This document shows positions 9,328 to 19,581 of a DNA stretch of 40,421 bases, piece by piece. Numbering within the stretch: the first letter of the stretch is position 1; every line of letters starts with the position of its first letter. A program made the position numbers and the translations under genes. Source of the DNA: Methanobacteriota archaeon (lineage in GTDB: Archaea > Thermoplasmatota > Poseidoniia > Poseidoniales > Poseidoniaceae); assembly GCA_018649825.1 (NCBI GenBank), contig JABIHC010000082.1, forward strand, positions 1-40,421, in the 5' to 3' direction. Below the pieces are notes generated by a model that was not told where the DNA came from, made no database searches, and was given only the letters and a program-made list of their open reading frames with translations.

Positions 9328-11835
9328 ATGCCCAAACCACGACTCAAAGATAAACGCTGGTCAATTGACCTTGAAAAGAGAATTCAAGAAGAACATTATT
9401 CCGATGCGACATCTTACGATTCACGATACGGTTTTAATCCTGCTAGTGAAAAGGAATTATTTGTCATTGACACCCCTCCTCCATACCCGAGTGGCACATG
9501 GCATATTGGTGCAGTTGCCCAGTATAGTATGATTGATGTGATTGCACGCTCACAGAGATTACTCGGCAAGGAGGTGTACTTTCCTTGGGGTGTTGATCGT
9601 AATGGAATCAACATTGAATTTACAGTCGAGAAGAATACTGGAAGGAAAATGAAGACTTATGACAGAGCAGAATTTCTTGACAAGTGTGCTGAAACTATTG
9701 AGGAGTTTACTCAGGCAATGCGCAAAACCGCCTCTCGAGTTGGCCTCTCCTGTCATTTTGCAAATGAATATCTTACAGATTCCCCCGAATATCGTTCAGT
9801 AACTCAGTCCATTTTCATCGAATTATTTGAAAAAGGCAGTATTGTTGAGGATCTCCGGCCAAATATTTACGACCCGATTGAAGGAACTACTATTGCGGAT
9901 GCCGAGGTTGAGCGCCTGCAACGAAATACCAACTTAGTCGACGTGATTTGGCAAACTGAAAGCGGAGAGAGTCTATCTATATCTACAACTAGACCAGAAT
10001 TAATTTGTGCCTGTGGTGTAGTAGTAGTCCACCCTGATGATGAGAGGTATCAACATTTAGTTGGACAAAAAATTAACCTTCCTGTGGAAGTATCTGGGCG
10101 TGCTGCTCAGGTTGAAATAAGGACTCACCTAAGTGTCAAATCAGAATTTGGCAGTGGTATTCTAATGGTTTGTTCATTCGGAGACCAAAATGATGTTGCT
10201 GTTTTCCGTGAATTAGGATTGACTCCATTTCAGGCAATTGGTTTAGATGGCTGCATGACTGAATTGGCAGGACCCCTTGCTGGTCTAAGTGTAAAGGATG
10301 CCCGCTCACAAGTTATTGAGACTCTTGAAGGGCAAGGGAAAATTGAGAAAATAGAACAACGCATGCAAGAAGTTCCAGTTAGTGAAAGAGGAAAGAATCC
10401 AGTGGAAATTATTCTTCTAAAGGAATGGTATGTCAAGCAAACCGATGTCCAAGACAAGATGCGAAAGAACATTGAAAAAATCAACTTCATTCCGCCTCGA
10501 AATAGACAATTATTGCTCGACTGGATGGATAATATTAGTATTGATTGGCCAATAAGTCGTCGCCGCTGGTACCATACAGAAATTCCTATTTGGTACTCCC
10601 TTGACGAAAGCAAAATAATCGTCCCTCCAAAAGGTGTTTATGTTCAACCTTGGCGCCAACAACCTCCTTCTGGCTCTCGCGTTTTGGACCGAGAAACAAG
10701 ACAAGTATTAGGACAGTGGGATGAACTTTCAAGTTCAATTGGTGAGGTTATTGGTGAGGAAAAGGTATTCGATACCTGGATGGACTCATCTAATTCAAAT
10801 TTGTATGTAAGTGGTTACTCTGACCCCGAAGTTTTCTCGCGTGCATTCCCTACTGCACTCCGTCCTCAGGGCAAAGAAATAGTTCGTACTTGGTTGTATT
10901 ACACCCTCCTAAAGAGCACCTTATTATTTGACAAACCCGGATTCTCCAATGTTTGGATAGATGGTTTAGGAATGGACCCTTGGGGGCGAAAAATGTCCAA
11001 ATCTCTAGGGAATGGAATTGATGCTGATTCAGTATTGGAGTGTGGGGCTGGTGGCAGAACCGGATCTTGGAAGGTCAAAGGGCCTGACAAGACAGTTTCC
11101 CTGAAAGCAAATAAAATTGGTAGTGAATGTTTCCGTTTGTGGAAGGCTTGTGAGGCTCAAGTTGGTGATGATTTCCAAATTAATCCTGAGGAAATTGAAA
11201 AGAAATATTTTGGTGTTTTGACAAAATTGTTCAATGTGGCTCGTTTTGCTTCCCAATTTGATTGCCCCGAAAACCTTGACACCGCTCCTGAAGGCTTACC
11301 GGTTGAGGACCGCTGGATATTGGCCGAATTCTCGCAAATGATGACAACAGTTGCTACCTCTTGGGAATCCGTTGACATTTATTCTGCCGGACATGCTTTG
11401 AAATCTTTCGGCACCGGTATATTACCAAGTCACTGGCTTGAAATGGCGAAAACTCGCCTCTATAGTGATGACAAACATGCAGCGTGGACAATACATCGTA
11501 TAGTTCGTGACTACATGGCAATGTTCAGTCCAATATGCCCCTTCTTTACCCATCACATTAGTACTACCTTGTATGGTTCAAGTGCAGTAGATGTGCGTGA
11601 ATTCCCTGCAATGCCGGTTGAATCATTGGCGACGGGCAGCGACGAAGGCAAGGCGATGTGCAACCTCACTCAGACAATAATTGAATTCAATAGCGACACT
11701 TGGAAGACAAAGAAGGACGCAGGAGTCTCACTGAATCAACCGATTGGCGGAATAATTATCCCAGAAAAACTTGTCAATATTGAAGCAGATGCAGACTTTA
11801 CTGAAATATTAACTTCAATGCATAGCCTTGAGTAA
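9328..11835 (+). CDS. valS: Valyl-tRNA synthetase
   Basis: PPPYPSGTWHIGAVAQYSMIDVIAR (HIGH-type), KMSKSLGN, and CP1 editing domain with STTRPELICACG. Confidence 0.93.
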   Translation: MPKPRLKDKRWSIDLEKRIQEEHYSDATSYDSRYGFNPASEKELFVIDTPPPYPSGTWHIGAVAQYSMIDVIARSQRLLGKEVYFPWGVDRNGINIEFTVEKNTGRKMKTYDRAEFLDKCAETIEEFTQAMRKTASRVGLSCHFANEYLTDSPEYRSVTQSIFIELFEKGSIVEDLRPNIYDPIEGTTIADAEVERLQRNTNLVDVIWQTESGESLSISTTRPELICACGVVVVHPDDERYQHLVGQKINLPVEVSGRAAQVEIRTHLSVKSEFGSGILMVCSFGDQNDVAVFRELGLTPFQAIGLDGCMTELAGPLAGLSVKDARSQVIETLEGQGKIEKIEQRMQEVPVSERGKNPVEIILLKEWYVKQTDVQDKMRKNIEKINFIPPRNRQLLLDWMDNISIDWPISRRRWYHTEIPIWYSLDESKIIVPPKGVYVQPWRQQPPSGSRVLDRETRQVLGQWDELSSSIGEVIGEEKVFDTWMDSSNSNLYVSGYSDPEVFSRAFPTALRPQGKEIVRTWLYYTLLKSTLLFDKPGFSNVWIDGLGMDPWGRKMSKSLGNGIDADSVLECGAGGRTGSWKVKGPDKTVSLKANKIGSECFRLWKACEAQVGDDFQINPEEIEKKYFGVLTKLFNVARFASQFDCPENLDTAPEGLPVEDRWILAEFSQMMTTVATSWESVDIYSAGHALKSFGTGILPSHWLEMAKTRLYSDDKHAAWTIHRIVRDYMAMFSPICPFFTHHISTTLYGSSAVDVREFPAMPVESLATGSDEGKAMCNLTQTIIEFNSDTWKTKKDAGVSLNQPIGGIIIPEKLVNIEADADFTEILTSMHSLE

Positions 11836-11871
11836 TGCCATTTTACTTTCTAATCTCCGGCAAGTTAGGTC

Positions 11872-13059
11872 CTATTCACTTTCCTCGCCAACATCGTCAA
11901 GGGTAGATTGCCTATTCGGAGGCGCTTCAAGCCCACCTATTTTGAAACCAATTAGCCTGACTGGCCGTTCAAGGTCAATGTTGGTGGCGAACAATTCACA
12001 GGCTACACGGCGAAATATTTTTTCATCGTCCATAGCAACCATTAGTGATTTTCCATAAGTGTGTGTTTCAAAACCTTTGTAGCGAATTTTGACCTCGCAA
12101 AGTCTCCCTGCAATCTCCATTTCTCTCACTCGCTTGCAAACGCGTCCGATGAGTAATTTCAATCGTGAAAGAATCTCTTCTGAATCTGTAATATCAGTAG
12201 GGAATGTATGCTCTTTGCTAATGCTCTTTCGACTACGCAATACGCTAACTTCGCTTGAACTAGTCCCTTCATAAATGTGAATTATCCATTTAGCAAATCT
12301 CTCACTACTGAAGCGAGTTAGACCAATCTCTCCCAATTCGTATGCATCATCAACAGTTTCTATACCCCATTCTGCCAATCGAGTAGCCGATTTAGGTCCG
12401 ATACCAGGAACTTCTCGGCATTTTCTGCCATTAAAGAAATGTTCAATTTCGTCGGGCATTACTCGGTGAATTCCCATTGGCTTGTTTTCTTCACTACTCA
12501 TTTTTGCAATAATACGCGTAGGACCAATCCCAAAAGATGAACCCAAGGAGACATTATTCATTATTTCATTCTGCAAAGACTTGGCTAATGCTAATGCTTT
12601 ATCCCAGTCTCCCTCGGTTACTGTTGTGACGTCCAAAAAGGCTTCATCCACACTTGTTTGTTCAAATTTGTCCGCTTTTGCTTGAAGGATTTCCATTACT
12701 TTTCGGCTGGCTCTTGAGATTAGCCCTCTTGTACTTTTCATGTACAGGCCAATGCCGATTGGATGGCCAGGGCAGCGACGCCATGCTTCCGAAATGGGCA
12801 TCGCAGAATGAATGCCATATTTCCTTGCGGCATAATTGCAAGTGCTAACAATCCCTCTCGCTCTCCCCCCTTTAGGGTCTGAACCAATGATTAAGGGGAT
12901 CTTAGGGTCAAGTCCATGATGTAAAGTTTCAACTGATGCGAAAAAGGCATCTAGGTCGCAATGAATGATGATTCTTCCTAGAGAGGTGGCGATATTGTTG
13001 CCGTGGCCAGCCAACGCCTCTGCTCTCATGCTGGATAATCCGTGGCGACAGTTATTCAA
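11872..13059 (-). CDS. dinB: Y-family DNA polymerase IV
   Basis: IIHCDLDAFFASVE, SVDEAFLDVT, VPGIGPKSATRLAEWGI, SxSKEHTF. Start may be at internal Met ~13029. Confidence 0.93.
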   Translation of the reverse strand: MNNCRHGLSSMRAEALAGHGNNIATSLGRIIIHCDLDAFFASVETLHHGLDPKIPLIIGSDPKGGRARGIVSTCNYAARKYGIHSAMPISEAWRRCPGHPIGIGLYMKSTRGLISRASRKVMEILQAKADKFEQTSVDEAFLDVTTVTEGDWDKALALAKSLQNEIMNNVSLGSSFGIGPTRIIAKMSSEENKPMGIHRVMPDEIEHFFNGRKCREVPGIGPKSATRLAEWGIETVDDAYELGEIGLTRFSSERFAKWIIHIYEGTSSSEVSVLRSRKSISKEHTFPTDITDSEEILSRLKLLIGRVCKRVREMEIAGRLCEVKIRYKGFETHTYGKSLMVAMDDEKIFRRVACELFATNIDLERPVRLIGFKIGGLEAPPNRQSTLDDVGEESE

Positions 13060-13103
13060 TTAACCTATCTCATTTTTTCTCCTGAAAAATCATAGGAGTT
13101 CAA

Positions 13104-13772
13104 TTATTCAAGGAAAACTGAAATCTCTCCAAGGTCTTTGCGCTCAATATTCGGAACTTTAGCCCCATCCTTTGGATATCCAACTGGTAGTACAAGCATT
13201 GCAGTTTCATGATTTGGCCTCTTTAGAATCTCTCCAAGAAATTTCATTGGAGATGGTGTGTGTGTAAGGGTGCAAAGCCCCATTTGATGTATTGCGGAGA
13301 TGAACATTCCTGCGGCAATACCAACCGATTCTGTCGAATAATAAGTTGGCCCCCATTCTCCATTCTCTCTCAATCTCATTGTCTGCCTAAATAGAACTAC
13401 GACCCAAGGTGCATCAGTAAGGTGTTCTTTTACAAAATCAGTCCCGAGCGGTGCCAAAACTTCCAACCATTCCTCCGGCATCCTTTGTTCGTAGGATTTT
13501 TTCTCCTCTATTTCAGCAGCAGTGCGAATTTTTTTCTTCAATTCATGATTAGAAATGGCCACAAAGGTCCATGGTTGCAGATGAGCACCGCTCGGAGCGG
13601 TGCCAGCACTTCTAATCGCCTGTTCAATCAATTCTTTAGCAACTGGCTGCTTAGAAAAATCCCGCATAGAACGTCGCTTATTCAGCATTTCAAAGAACTC
13701 AAGTGCCCTTTTCCCCATCTCTTCTTTTGGGAATGGGGTGAACTGTAATGGTACAAAGTCGGGCTCATCCAT
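13104..13772 (-). CDS. Nitroreductase-fold flavoprotein, iodotyrosine deiodinase-like
   Basis: RRSMRDFSKQPV...AGTAPSGAHLQPWTFV...EEKKSYEQRM...TDFVKEHLTDAPWVVVLF...VLPVGYPKDGAKVPNIERKDLGEI resembles the IYD subgroup of nitroreductases. Confidence 0.82.
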   Translation of the reverse strand: MDEPDFVPLQFTPFPKEEMGKRALEFFEMLNKRRSMRDFSKQPVAKELIEQAIRSAGTAPSGAHLQPWTFVAISNHELKKKIRTAAEIEEKKSYEQRMPEEWLEVLAPLGTDFVKEHLTDAPWVVVLFRQTMRLRENGEWGPTYYSTESVGIAAGMFISAIHQMGLCTLTHTPSPMKFLGEILKRPNHETAMLVLPVGYPKDGAKVPNIERKDLGEISVFLE

Positions 13773-13811
13773 ACCATCTTGGAAGTCGTGACGGCGGTTG
13801 AATGTGTCGCA

Positions 13812-14804
13812 TTAAAGTACGCCTTTGTTAACCAGCGTCTTCATTTCTCGCCCAGCGATAGCGTCCATAACTGCCTCGGCAATATCCAACCCCACTCTTC
13901 TTTGTGCTTCCAAAGTGGCTGCTCCGATATGCGGTGTTCCATGGAAATTAGGGTGTTGAAGTAATTGTTGTTGCAAACTTACAGGCTCTTTTTCAAACAC
14001 ATCAAGTGCAACACTTGTCAATTCTCCGCTATTTAATGCATCCAATACCGCCTTTTCATCAACGATTCCACCTCTTGCACAATTTACCACATGGTTACCA
14101 CAGGCAATACCATTTGGTGCTTTACCTGGCATCATTGCGATTCTCTCTGAATTAACTAGGTGATGTGTCTCCTCGCTTAGATTGCAGTGAATTGAAATAT
14201 GGGTGCACATACGGAATATATTGTTGACATTTTGATGAAGCGTAGTATTCATACTTCTTGCAATTTCCTTTGGCAGATAGGGGTCATATGCATGAACTTC
14301 CATCCCTATTGTTTGGGCTACTTTGGCAACACCTTGTGCTATTCTTCCAAAGCCGATTAACCCCAATGCCTTACCTGATAATTCAGTACCCCTCATTTGC
14401 TTTTTCTCCCACTTTCCTTGACGCATGCCCTCGTTCGCAAGCGGGATGTGGCGAATGCAAGAAATTAGGTGCCCAATGGTCAATTCTATCACACTCTGTG
14501 TACTGGCGCGTGGTGCATTAACAACCGCAATTCCGTGCTGTGTAGCAGTGGATAAATCTATGTTGTCAACTCCAACCCCTGCTCTTCCAATTACCTTTAG
14601 TTTTCCTCCCTCTAATGTACTTGCAGAGATTACCTCAGAGGTTAGTTTGGTCGCACTGCGGACAATAATCGCATCAAATTCCTGCAATGCACCGGCAAGC
14701 AAATCATCCTTGTTAATATGTGAAACAACAACTTCATGTCCAGCTTTAGTGAGGACTTCAACGGCTTCTTCAGCCATGCCATCAGTAACTGCAATACGTG
14801 CCAT
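13812..14804 (-). CDS. serA: D-3-phosphoglycerate dehydrogenase (short form without ACT domain)
   Basis: VIGRAGVGVDNID, GLIGFGRIAQGVAKVA, NCARGGIVDEKAVLDAL, TPHIGAATLEAQ. Start MARIAVTDGM at 14804 preferred over the ORF start. Confidence 0.88.
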   Translation of the reverse strand: MARIAVTDGMAEEAVEVLTKAGHEVVVSHINKDDLLAGALQEFDAIIVRSATKLTSEVISASTLEGGKLKVIGRAGVGVDNIDLSTATQHGIAVVNAPRASTQSVIELTIGHLISCIRHIPLANEGMRQGKWEKKQMRGTELSGKALGLIGFGRIAQGVAKVAQTIGMEVHAYDPYLPKEIARSMNTTLHQNVNNIFRMCTHISIHCNLSEETHHLVNSERIAMMPGKAPNGIACGNHVVNCARGGIVDEKAVLDALNSGELTSVALDVFEKEPVSLQQQLLQHPNFHGTPHIGAATLEAQRRVGLDIAEAVMDAIAGREMKTLVNKGVL

Positions 14805-14998
14805 GCTACCTCGTGCAAGCGTGCTAACAATGAATGTTGTGGCGAAAAAACACCCACTCATCTCTACCAACAAACACAGAAAACTAGCCAGCCTATCTTA
14901 TCATTGTTGTCAGATGAGCAGAAAATCAATTATTTCCAATTTAATATTCGTGTAATGCTAGGGGATATTTCTAAGCGAAAAGACCGGTAGCAGTAATT

Positions 14999-16171
14999 GT
15001 GTCCGACACCAATGTCGCTGCGCTATTGTGGTCAATAGCCTTGCTAACTATCCCTCTTTGGATGGCAATTCCAGCGCGAATTATTTGGCGTCATTGGGTT
15101 GGCAGTAAAATACAAGATGAACAATATCGGCAAAAAGTCAAGCAAATCTTAGACGGGGGTTATTCTCTTGAACAATTCCGTGCTTCATTGGACGACGAAA
15201 GGCGCAAATTGCATATTGATCAAAGTAAGGCAAAACTCATTGAAACTGACATATTGTATCCACTTTCAATCACCCACTTCTTACTCCTTCCTGCACTAAT
15301 TGTTAGTCCTTTAGCAATACTTTTGGCTATGCCTTTTCTTCTTTTTGCTCTGCCTATGATAATGTTATTTGAATGGTTATTGATAGACCGTAAAATATTG
15401 ATTAAGGCTATGTCGTTCTTCCAAAAACAGACAAAATGGCAAGTGATTCACATACCTCAACCACGTGTTGATCATTCAAATCTTCAAATCGACTTAATTT
15501 CATTCCACAGAATGCCGAGGGCCTCATTCCTTGGGATGTTTGCATGGCTAATTATTCACTGGGTTGTTCAATCAGAAGTTTGGTGGCTCGAAGTTCTATT
15601 CTTTGGACTCTTATATCTTGGGCTTCTTGCAGTTATCGAAGTTGTAACAACTGCAATGGATTCCGAATTGATATTTGCTGACCCTGCCGGAAGCAGGTTA
15701 ATACCCATTGACAAATGGATAGAGAATTTCATTCGGCCATTAATTGGCGCAGGTCTAATATTCCTATTGTCCCGAAATTTAATGGATGAATCCCGTTCGT
15801 CTGAAGGCGACCCAATTCTATTTTCTCTTCAAGCCCTACTGGTATTGTTTTCAGTAACAATTGTTGGTTTTGGTGTGGAAGTTGGCTTTTCAAGGCGGCG
15901 CGGAGGCAAAGTACGTGAAATATTTTCTCGGCAAGTTGTCTCAATTTTTTCCCCTCTTTCGTATAATTTCACTCGACATAGTGGACGTTTGGAATTACAT
16001 GTTGCATGTTCAATGGAAGAGCGACGCAATTCGAAAGATTCAGAGTTTGATGAACCCCGCAAGCATGTCAATTACACCTTCATTGAGGATTTGCGGTCAA
16101 CTTCACAGGATGGCAAGCCGATTTCCCCCCCGACAATTCCGGATAATTTCTCTTCCTCCAATAAGGAATAA
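14999..16171 (+). CDS. Multi-pass membrane protein, uncharacterised (GTG start)
   Basis: 390 aa with several hydrophobic helices (THFLLLPALIVSPLAILLAMPFLLFALPMIMLFEWLL etc.). No family recognised. Confidence 0.65.
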   Translation: MSDTNVAALLWSIALLTIPLWMAIPARIIWRHWVGSKIQDEQYRQKVKQILDGGYSLEQFRASLDDERRKLHIDQSKAKLIETDILYPLSITHFLLLPALIVSPLAILLAMPFLLFALPMIMLFEWLLIDRKILIKAMSFFQKQTKWQVIHIPQPRVDHSNLQIDLISFHRMPRASFLGMFAWLIIHWVVQSEVWWLEVLFFGLLYLGLLAVIEVVTTAMDSELIFADPAGSRLIPIDKWIENFIRPLIGAGLIFLLSRNLMDESRSSEGDPILFSLQALLVLFSVTIVGFGVEVGFSRRRGGKVREIFSRQVVSIFSPLSYNFTRHSGRLELHVACSMEERRNSKDSEFDEPRKHVNYTFIEDLRSTSQDGKPISPPTIPDNFSSSNKE

Positions 16172-16270
16172 TTATTCCAGTGCCATGAGACGATGCTTGA
16201 ATTGTAAGAGTTGAGACTCAGTGTATTTAGATAATTCAAGGACTAGAAAGAAAATAATTATGGTTATTGC

Positions 16271-16666
16271 TCAACTAAATGACTCCCCACAACCACAGGT
16301 ACGGTCTGCATTTGGGTTATTGATTTTGAAACCGCCACCCATTAATTTATCTTCATAGGCAATTTCAATGCCATTTAGCATATTGGCAAAATTCCGAGGA
16401 ATTAGAACCTCAATGCCTTCGACGATAACAGTCTGGCATATTTCATCAGTTTCCTCGACCAATTGTAATTCATACTTGAAACCAGAACAACCGCCATTTA
16501 ATACTCCAATAAGCAACGAAGAATTCCCTCCCTCCATTGCACCTTCAAGCATTACCTTTGCTTTATTGGTAATTGTTAGATTAATATCAACTAATTCATT
16601 CTCGTTATACACTTCAATAACTGGTTCGGCGGTTGGGCACTGGTCATCAGCAGACATCGGTATCAA
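16271..16666 (-). CDS. HesB/IscA-family iron-sulfur cluster assembly protein
   Basis: GGCSGFKYELQLV ... C-terminal CGCGESFS; conserved Cys positions of A-type carriers. Confidence 0.9.
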   Translation of the reverse strand: MIPMSADDQCPTAEPVIEVYNENELVDINLTITNKAKVMLEGAMEGGNSSLLIGVLNGGCSGFKYELQLVEETDEICQTVIVEGIEVLIPRNFANMLNGIEIAYEDKLMGGGFKINNPNADRTCGCGESFS

Positions 16667-16698
16667 TATGGGCTAAAGCCGATGTGCTAAAAACATGT

Positions 16699-19050
16699 CT
16701 AATTCATTTTTTTGGCCTGACGCAACTTTTCCTTCTTTAGTTGTGTACAACGCCTAATTTGTTCCTTTGCGAGTGCTCCCTCATCTTTTGACAATCCTCT
16801 CGGTATTGCTTGCTCATAACACTTCATGGCATCATCAAACCTCTCCATTTCGGCATATGCAGTTCCCATGTTGTAAAGGGTGCGACCTGAGACCGATTGC
16901 GGATTGATCATCATTGCTTGATGATAATTCTCAATTGTTTTCGGATAATCTTCAAGATAATAAAATGCATTTCCTCTAGCATTTAGAATACGAATTACCA
17001 TTTCATCATCATTCTTGAATGAAGGGAGTGCGCGATCAAGGCATGAAAGAGCTTCACGATATTTCTCAGCATGAATTAGGCCCAAGCCCTTGTTATACCA
17101 TTCAATGTCGTTTCCAATTGCAGAAGTTGAAGTTGTATATGTTGGGGAATCGCCAACTACAATTGCAGCATCTAATGCAACCTTAGCTAGGTCCACTTGC
17201 GGATTAGCTTGCACTTCAGGGGTGGGTTCCTCAACTGGGCGTTCAATGGGGAGAAGGAGAGAATTGGCTGCGCTCTCAATAGCCTGATTTTCTTCTTCCA
17301 CTTCCTCCTCACCCCAACTAAGTTCTGCAAAAGCATCAACATTATCTTCTTCAATCTCAGTTTCAATAGTCACAGTAGATGTTGGTTCTGGAACAGGTTC
17401 AGGAGCAATCTCAGGAACAGAAACAGGTTCAGGTGCATATTCTGGCTCAGGTACAGAAACAGGCTCAGGTACAGGCTCAACAACTGGTGTGACTTCACCG
17501 GAGAGAGCATTGGCCTTTTCGCGGCATTTTTGTGCAGTAGTTTCGTCTCCTGCACCATTTAATGCAGATGCTAAACCAAGCCAATAAGAGGCGTTTTCGG
17601 CCTCAATTTGTAAGAGTTCCTTCCATATGGTCACTGCTTCCACATGCTCGCCACATAGGCTCAATGCGTTTGCTCGCATCGGTGAAGATTGAGTAGAAAT
17701 ATGCTTCAATGCACGTTGTGCAAGAGATGGCCCTTCAGGCATTGTTGGAGGGAGATCGGAAATAAATTCTAAGGCGTTGGCTTCTCCCTTGGCCATTTGA
17801 ATTAGAGTTTCAGCAAAGGACAGGGCATCAACGCCTGGCTGATTAGCTTCAATCATCGCTTCCCAAACATCGAGCGCCTCTTCAACCCGTCCACTATCCA
17901 TTAATGTAGTTCGCAAAGATTCAGCGGCCTTCTGATAATTCTGGTCAAGTGAAAAAGCCTTTGAAAAGCAATCAATTGCTTCATCAATTTCACCTTGTCT
18001 CTTATGTAGTGCGCCGATATTATGCCACGCCTTTTGATTTAAATCGTTCAATTTTAATGCATACTTGTAGGATTCAATTGATTTGTCAATATGACCCATT
18101 CGGGCAAGGGCGCCAGCAGAAATATTCCATGCATCATGACTTTTTGCTGCGCTTGAATACAATTCACCCTTTAGCAAATTAAATGCTCCGTCAGCATCTC
18201 CTTGCTTTAGCATAGTTGTTGCGGCTTCAACAAGAGCATCAATATCAACTTCAATGACTTCTGGAACAGGGGAAACCTCAGCAACAGGTTCAGCAACTTC
18301 CTTTGCAACAGGGGCAGGGGAAGGAGTAACCTCGGTAACAGGTACAGCAACTTCCTTTGCAACAGGGGCGGGGGAAGGAGTAACCTCGGCAACAGGGGTA
18401 ATATTCATACCAGCTCTTTCTACAACTTCAATCAGCATTGCATGAGTAGAATAGGTTTTGAGAGCCACTTGTGCCCACTTGCCGGCATCTGCGGTTTCAC
18501 CGAGTCGGTCAAGAATAATCGCAAGGTTTGCGGCGGCAGGTGCGTGATCTTTGTTAACATCAAGTGTAATTGCAAATGATTGGCGGGCTCCATGAATATC
18601 GCCATTTCCTTCCAACAAAACACCGCGATTAAACCAAGCGGTATCACAAGAAGGGTCAACTGCTATTGCCTTGTTAAAAGCAGAAAGAGAGGCGGTGAAA
18701 TCACCCTCGCGGGAAAGAAATTCTCCTTCGTCAATAAGGTCGGTTAATTCATAATTTTCCTCGGCCTCTAAGCCTTCAGTTGGATTCCCTCCATTTTCTT
18801 CTTCAAAGTCCTTATCTGCTTCATCTGATGTTTCACTTTCTTCATTAAAAAATGCTGCTGAAGCCGTATTCATGGCCGCCGTTGCAATATCCTCCATTGT
18901 ATTAGAATTGGTGTCTGGTGAGCCATTTTGTTCAGCGGCATCCTGCTCGTTTGCACTGTCCTTATTAGCGGCAGACGTTTCAACATCACGCACTAATTTA
19001 TGCATGTCAATTTGGGTCGGACCTGCGTCACTCATTGGCTCACCGACCAT
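16699..19050 (-). CDS. TPR-repeat protein with Pro/Val/Glu-rich linkers
   Basis: Multiple TPR units (AWFNRGVLLEGNGDIHGARQSF; AWHNIGALHKRQGEIDEAIDCFSKAF; NARGNAFYYLEDYPKTIENYHQAM). Start possibly 19035. Confidence 0.85.
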   Translation of the reverse strand: MVGEPMSDAGPTQIDMHKLVRDVETSAANKDSANEQDAAEQNGSPDTNSNTMEDIATAAMNTASAAFFNEESETSDEADKDFEEENGGNPTEGLEAEENYELTDLIDEGEFLSREGDFTASLSAFNKAIAVDPSCDTAWFNRGVLLEGNGDIHGARQSFAITLDVNKDHAPAAANLAIILDRLGETADAGKWAQVALKTYSTHAMLIEVVERAGMNITPVAEVTPSPAPVAKEVAVPVTEVTPSPAPVAKEVAEPVAEVSPVPEVIEVDIDALVEAATTMLKQGDADGAFNLLKGELYSSAAKSHDAWNISAGALARMGHIDKSIESYKYALKLNDLNQKAWHNIGALHKRQGEIDEAIDCFSKAFSLDQNYQKAAESLRTTLMDSGRVEEALDVWEAMIEANQPGVDALSFAETLIQMAKGEANALEFISDLPPTMPEGPSLAQRALKHISTQSSPMRANALSLCGEHVEAVTIWKELLQIEAENASYWLGLASALNGAGDETTAQKCREKANALSGEVTPVVEPVPEPVSVPEPEYAPEPVSVPEIAPEPVPEPTSTVTIETEIEEDNVDAFAELSWGEEEVEEENQAIESAANSLLLPIERPVEEPTPEVQANPQVDLAKVALDAAIVVGDSPTYTTSTSAIGNDIEWYNKGLGLIHAEKYREALSCLDRALPSFKNDDEMVIRILNARGNAFYYLEDYPKTIENYHQAMMINPQSVSGRTLYNMGTAYAEMERFDDAMKCYEQAIPRGLSKDEGALAKEQIRRCTQLKKEKLRQAKKMN
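18281..18390. repeat. Approx. 2-copy 54-bp in-frame tandem repeat coding for EVTPSPAPVAKEVA(V/E)PV linker
   Basis: cagcaacttcctttgcaacaggggc(a/g)ggggaaggagtaacctcg recurs with a 54-bp offset (18291 and 18345); 18-aa protein period. Confidence 0.8.
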
Positions 19051-19218
19051 AGACCCTCGCCAATTATGGATAAGTATTACCTGTTGATGGTTATCAAATT
19101 ATTTGACAAATTGATGGAAATAGGGCAAAAGTATTATCAAAATACGTGCAATATTGAAGCAAGGTTAATTTATCCAGCGCAACTGGTTTGATTCATAGCA
19201 AATCATAGAGGTGCCTAA

Positions 19219-19581
19219 ATGCCACGACTTTATCACAACCCAAGTTGCTCAAAATCGCGACAAACTATCAACTTCCTTACCGAAAAAAATGCCAATTTTG
19301 TAGAAGTAAGATACTTAGAAACTCCACCCACTGTTTCTGAATTACTTTCTCTTATCAGTCGTCTCAATACACCCTTACCAACACTAATTAGGACTGGCGA
19401 GGAGGATTTTCAGCGTTCTGGGGTTTCTGTTAATGAACTACTTGACCCGCATGTTGTTGCTAATTTGATAAATGAATACCCCATACTTCTACAACGCCCA
19501 ATTTACGATGATGGTGAAGTTGCAGTAATTGGGCGCCCACCAGAGGACATCTTTTCTTTCTATTCTTCTTCAAATGAATAA
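19219..19581 (+). CDS. ArsC-family (arsenate reductase-like) protein
   Basis: LYHNPSCSKSRQTINFL thioredoxin-fold active-site Cys; LLQRPIYDDGEVAVIGRPPE. SD-like GAGGTG 7 nt upstream of the ATG. Confidence 0.88.
   Translation: MPRLYHNPSCSKSRQTINFLTEKNANFVEVRYLETPPTVSELLSLISRLNTPLPTLIRTGEEDFQRSGVSVNELLDPHVVANLINEYPILLQRPIYDDGEVAVIGRPPEDIFSFYSSSNE

Noticed and set aside
18281-18390. Short tandem DNA repeats resembling a mini-CRISPR or minisatellite
   Set aside because: 54-bp period is in frame and encodes an 18-aa Pro/Val/Glu linker in a TPR protein; no spacers or cas genes.
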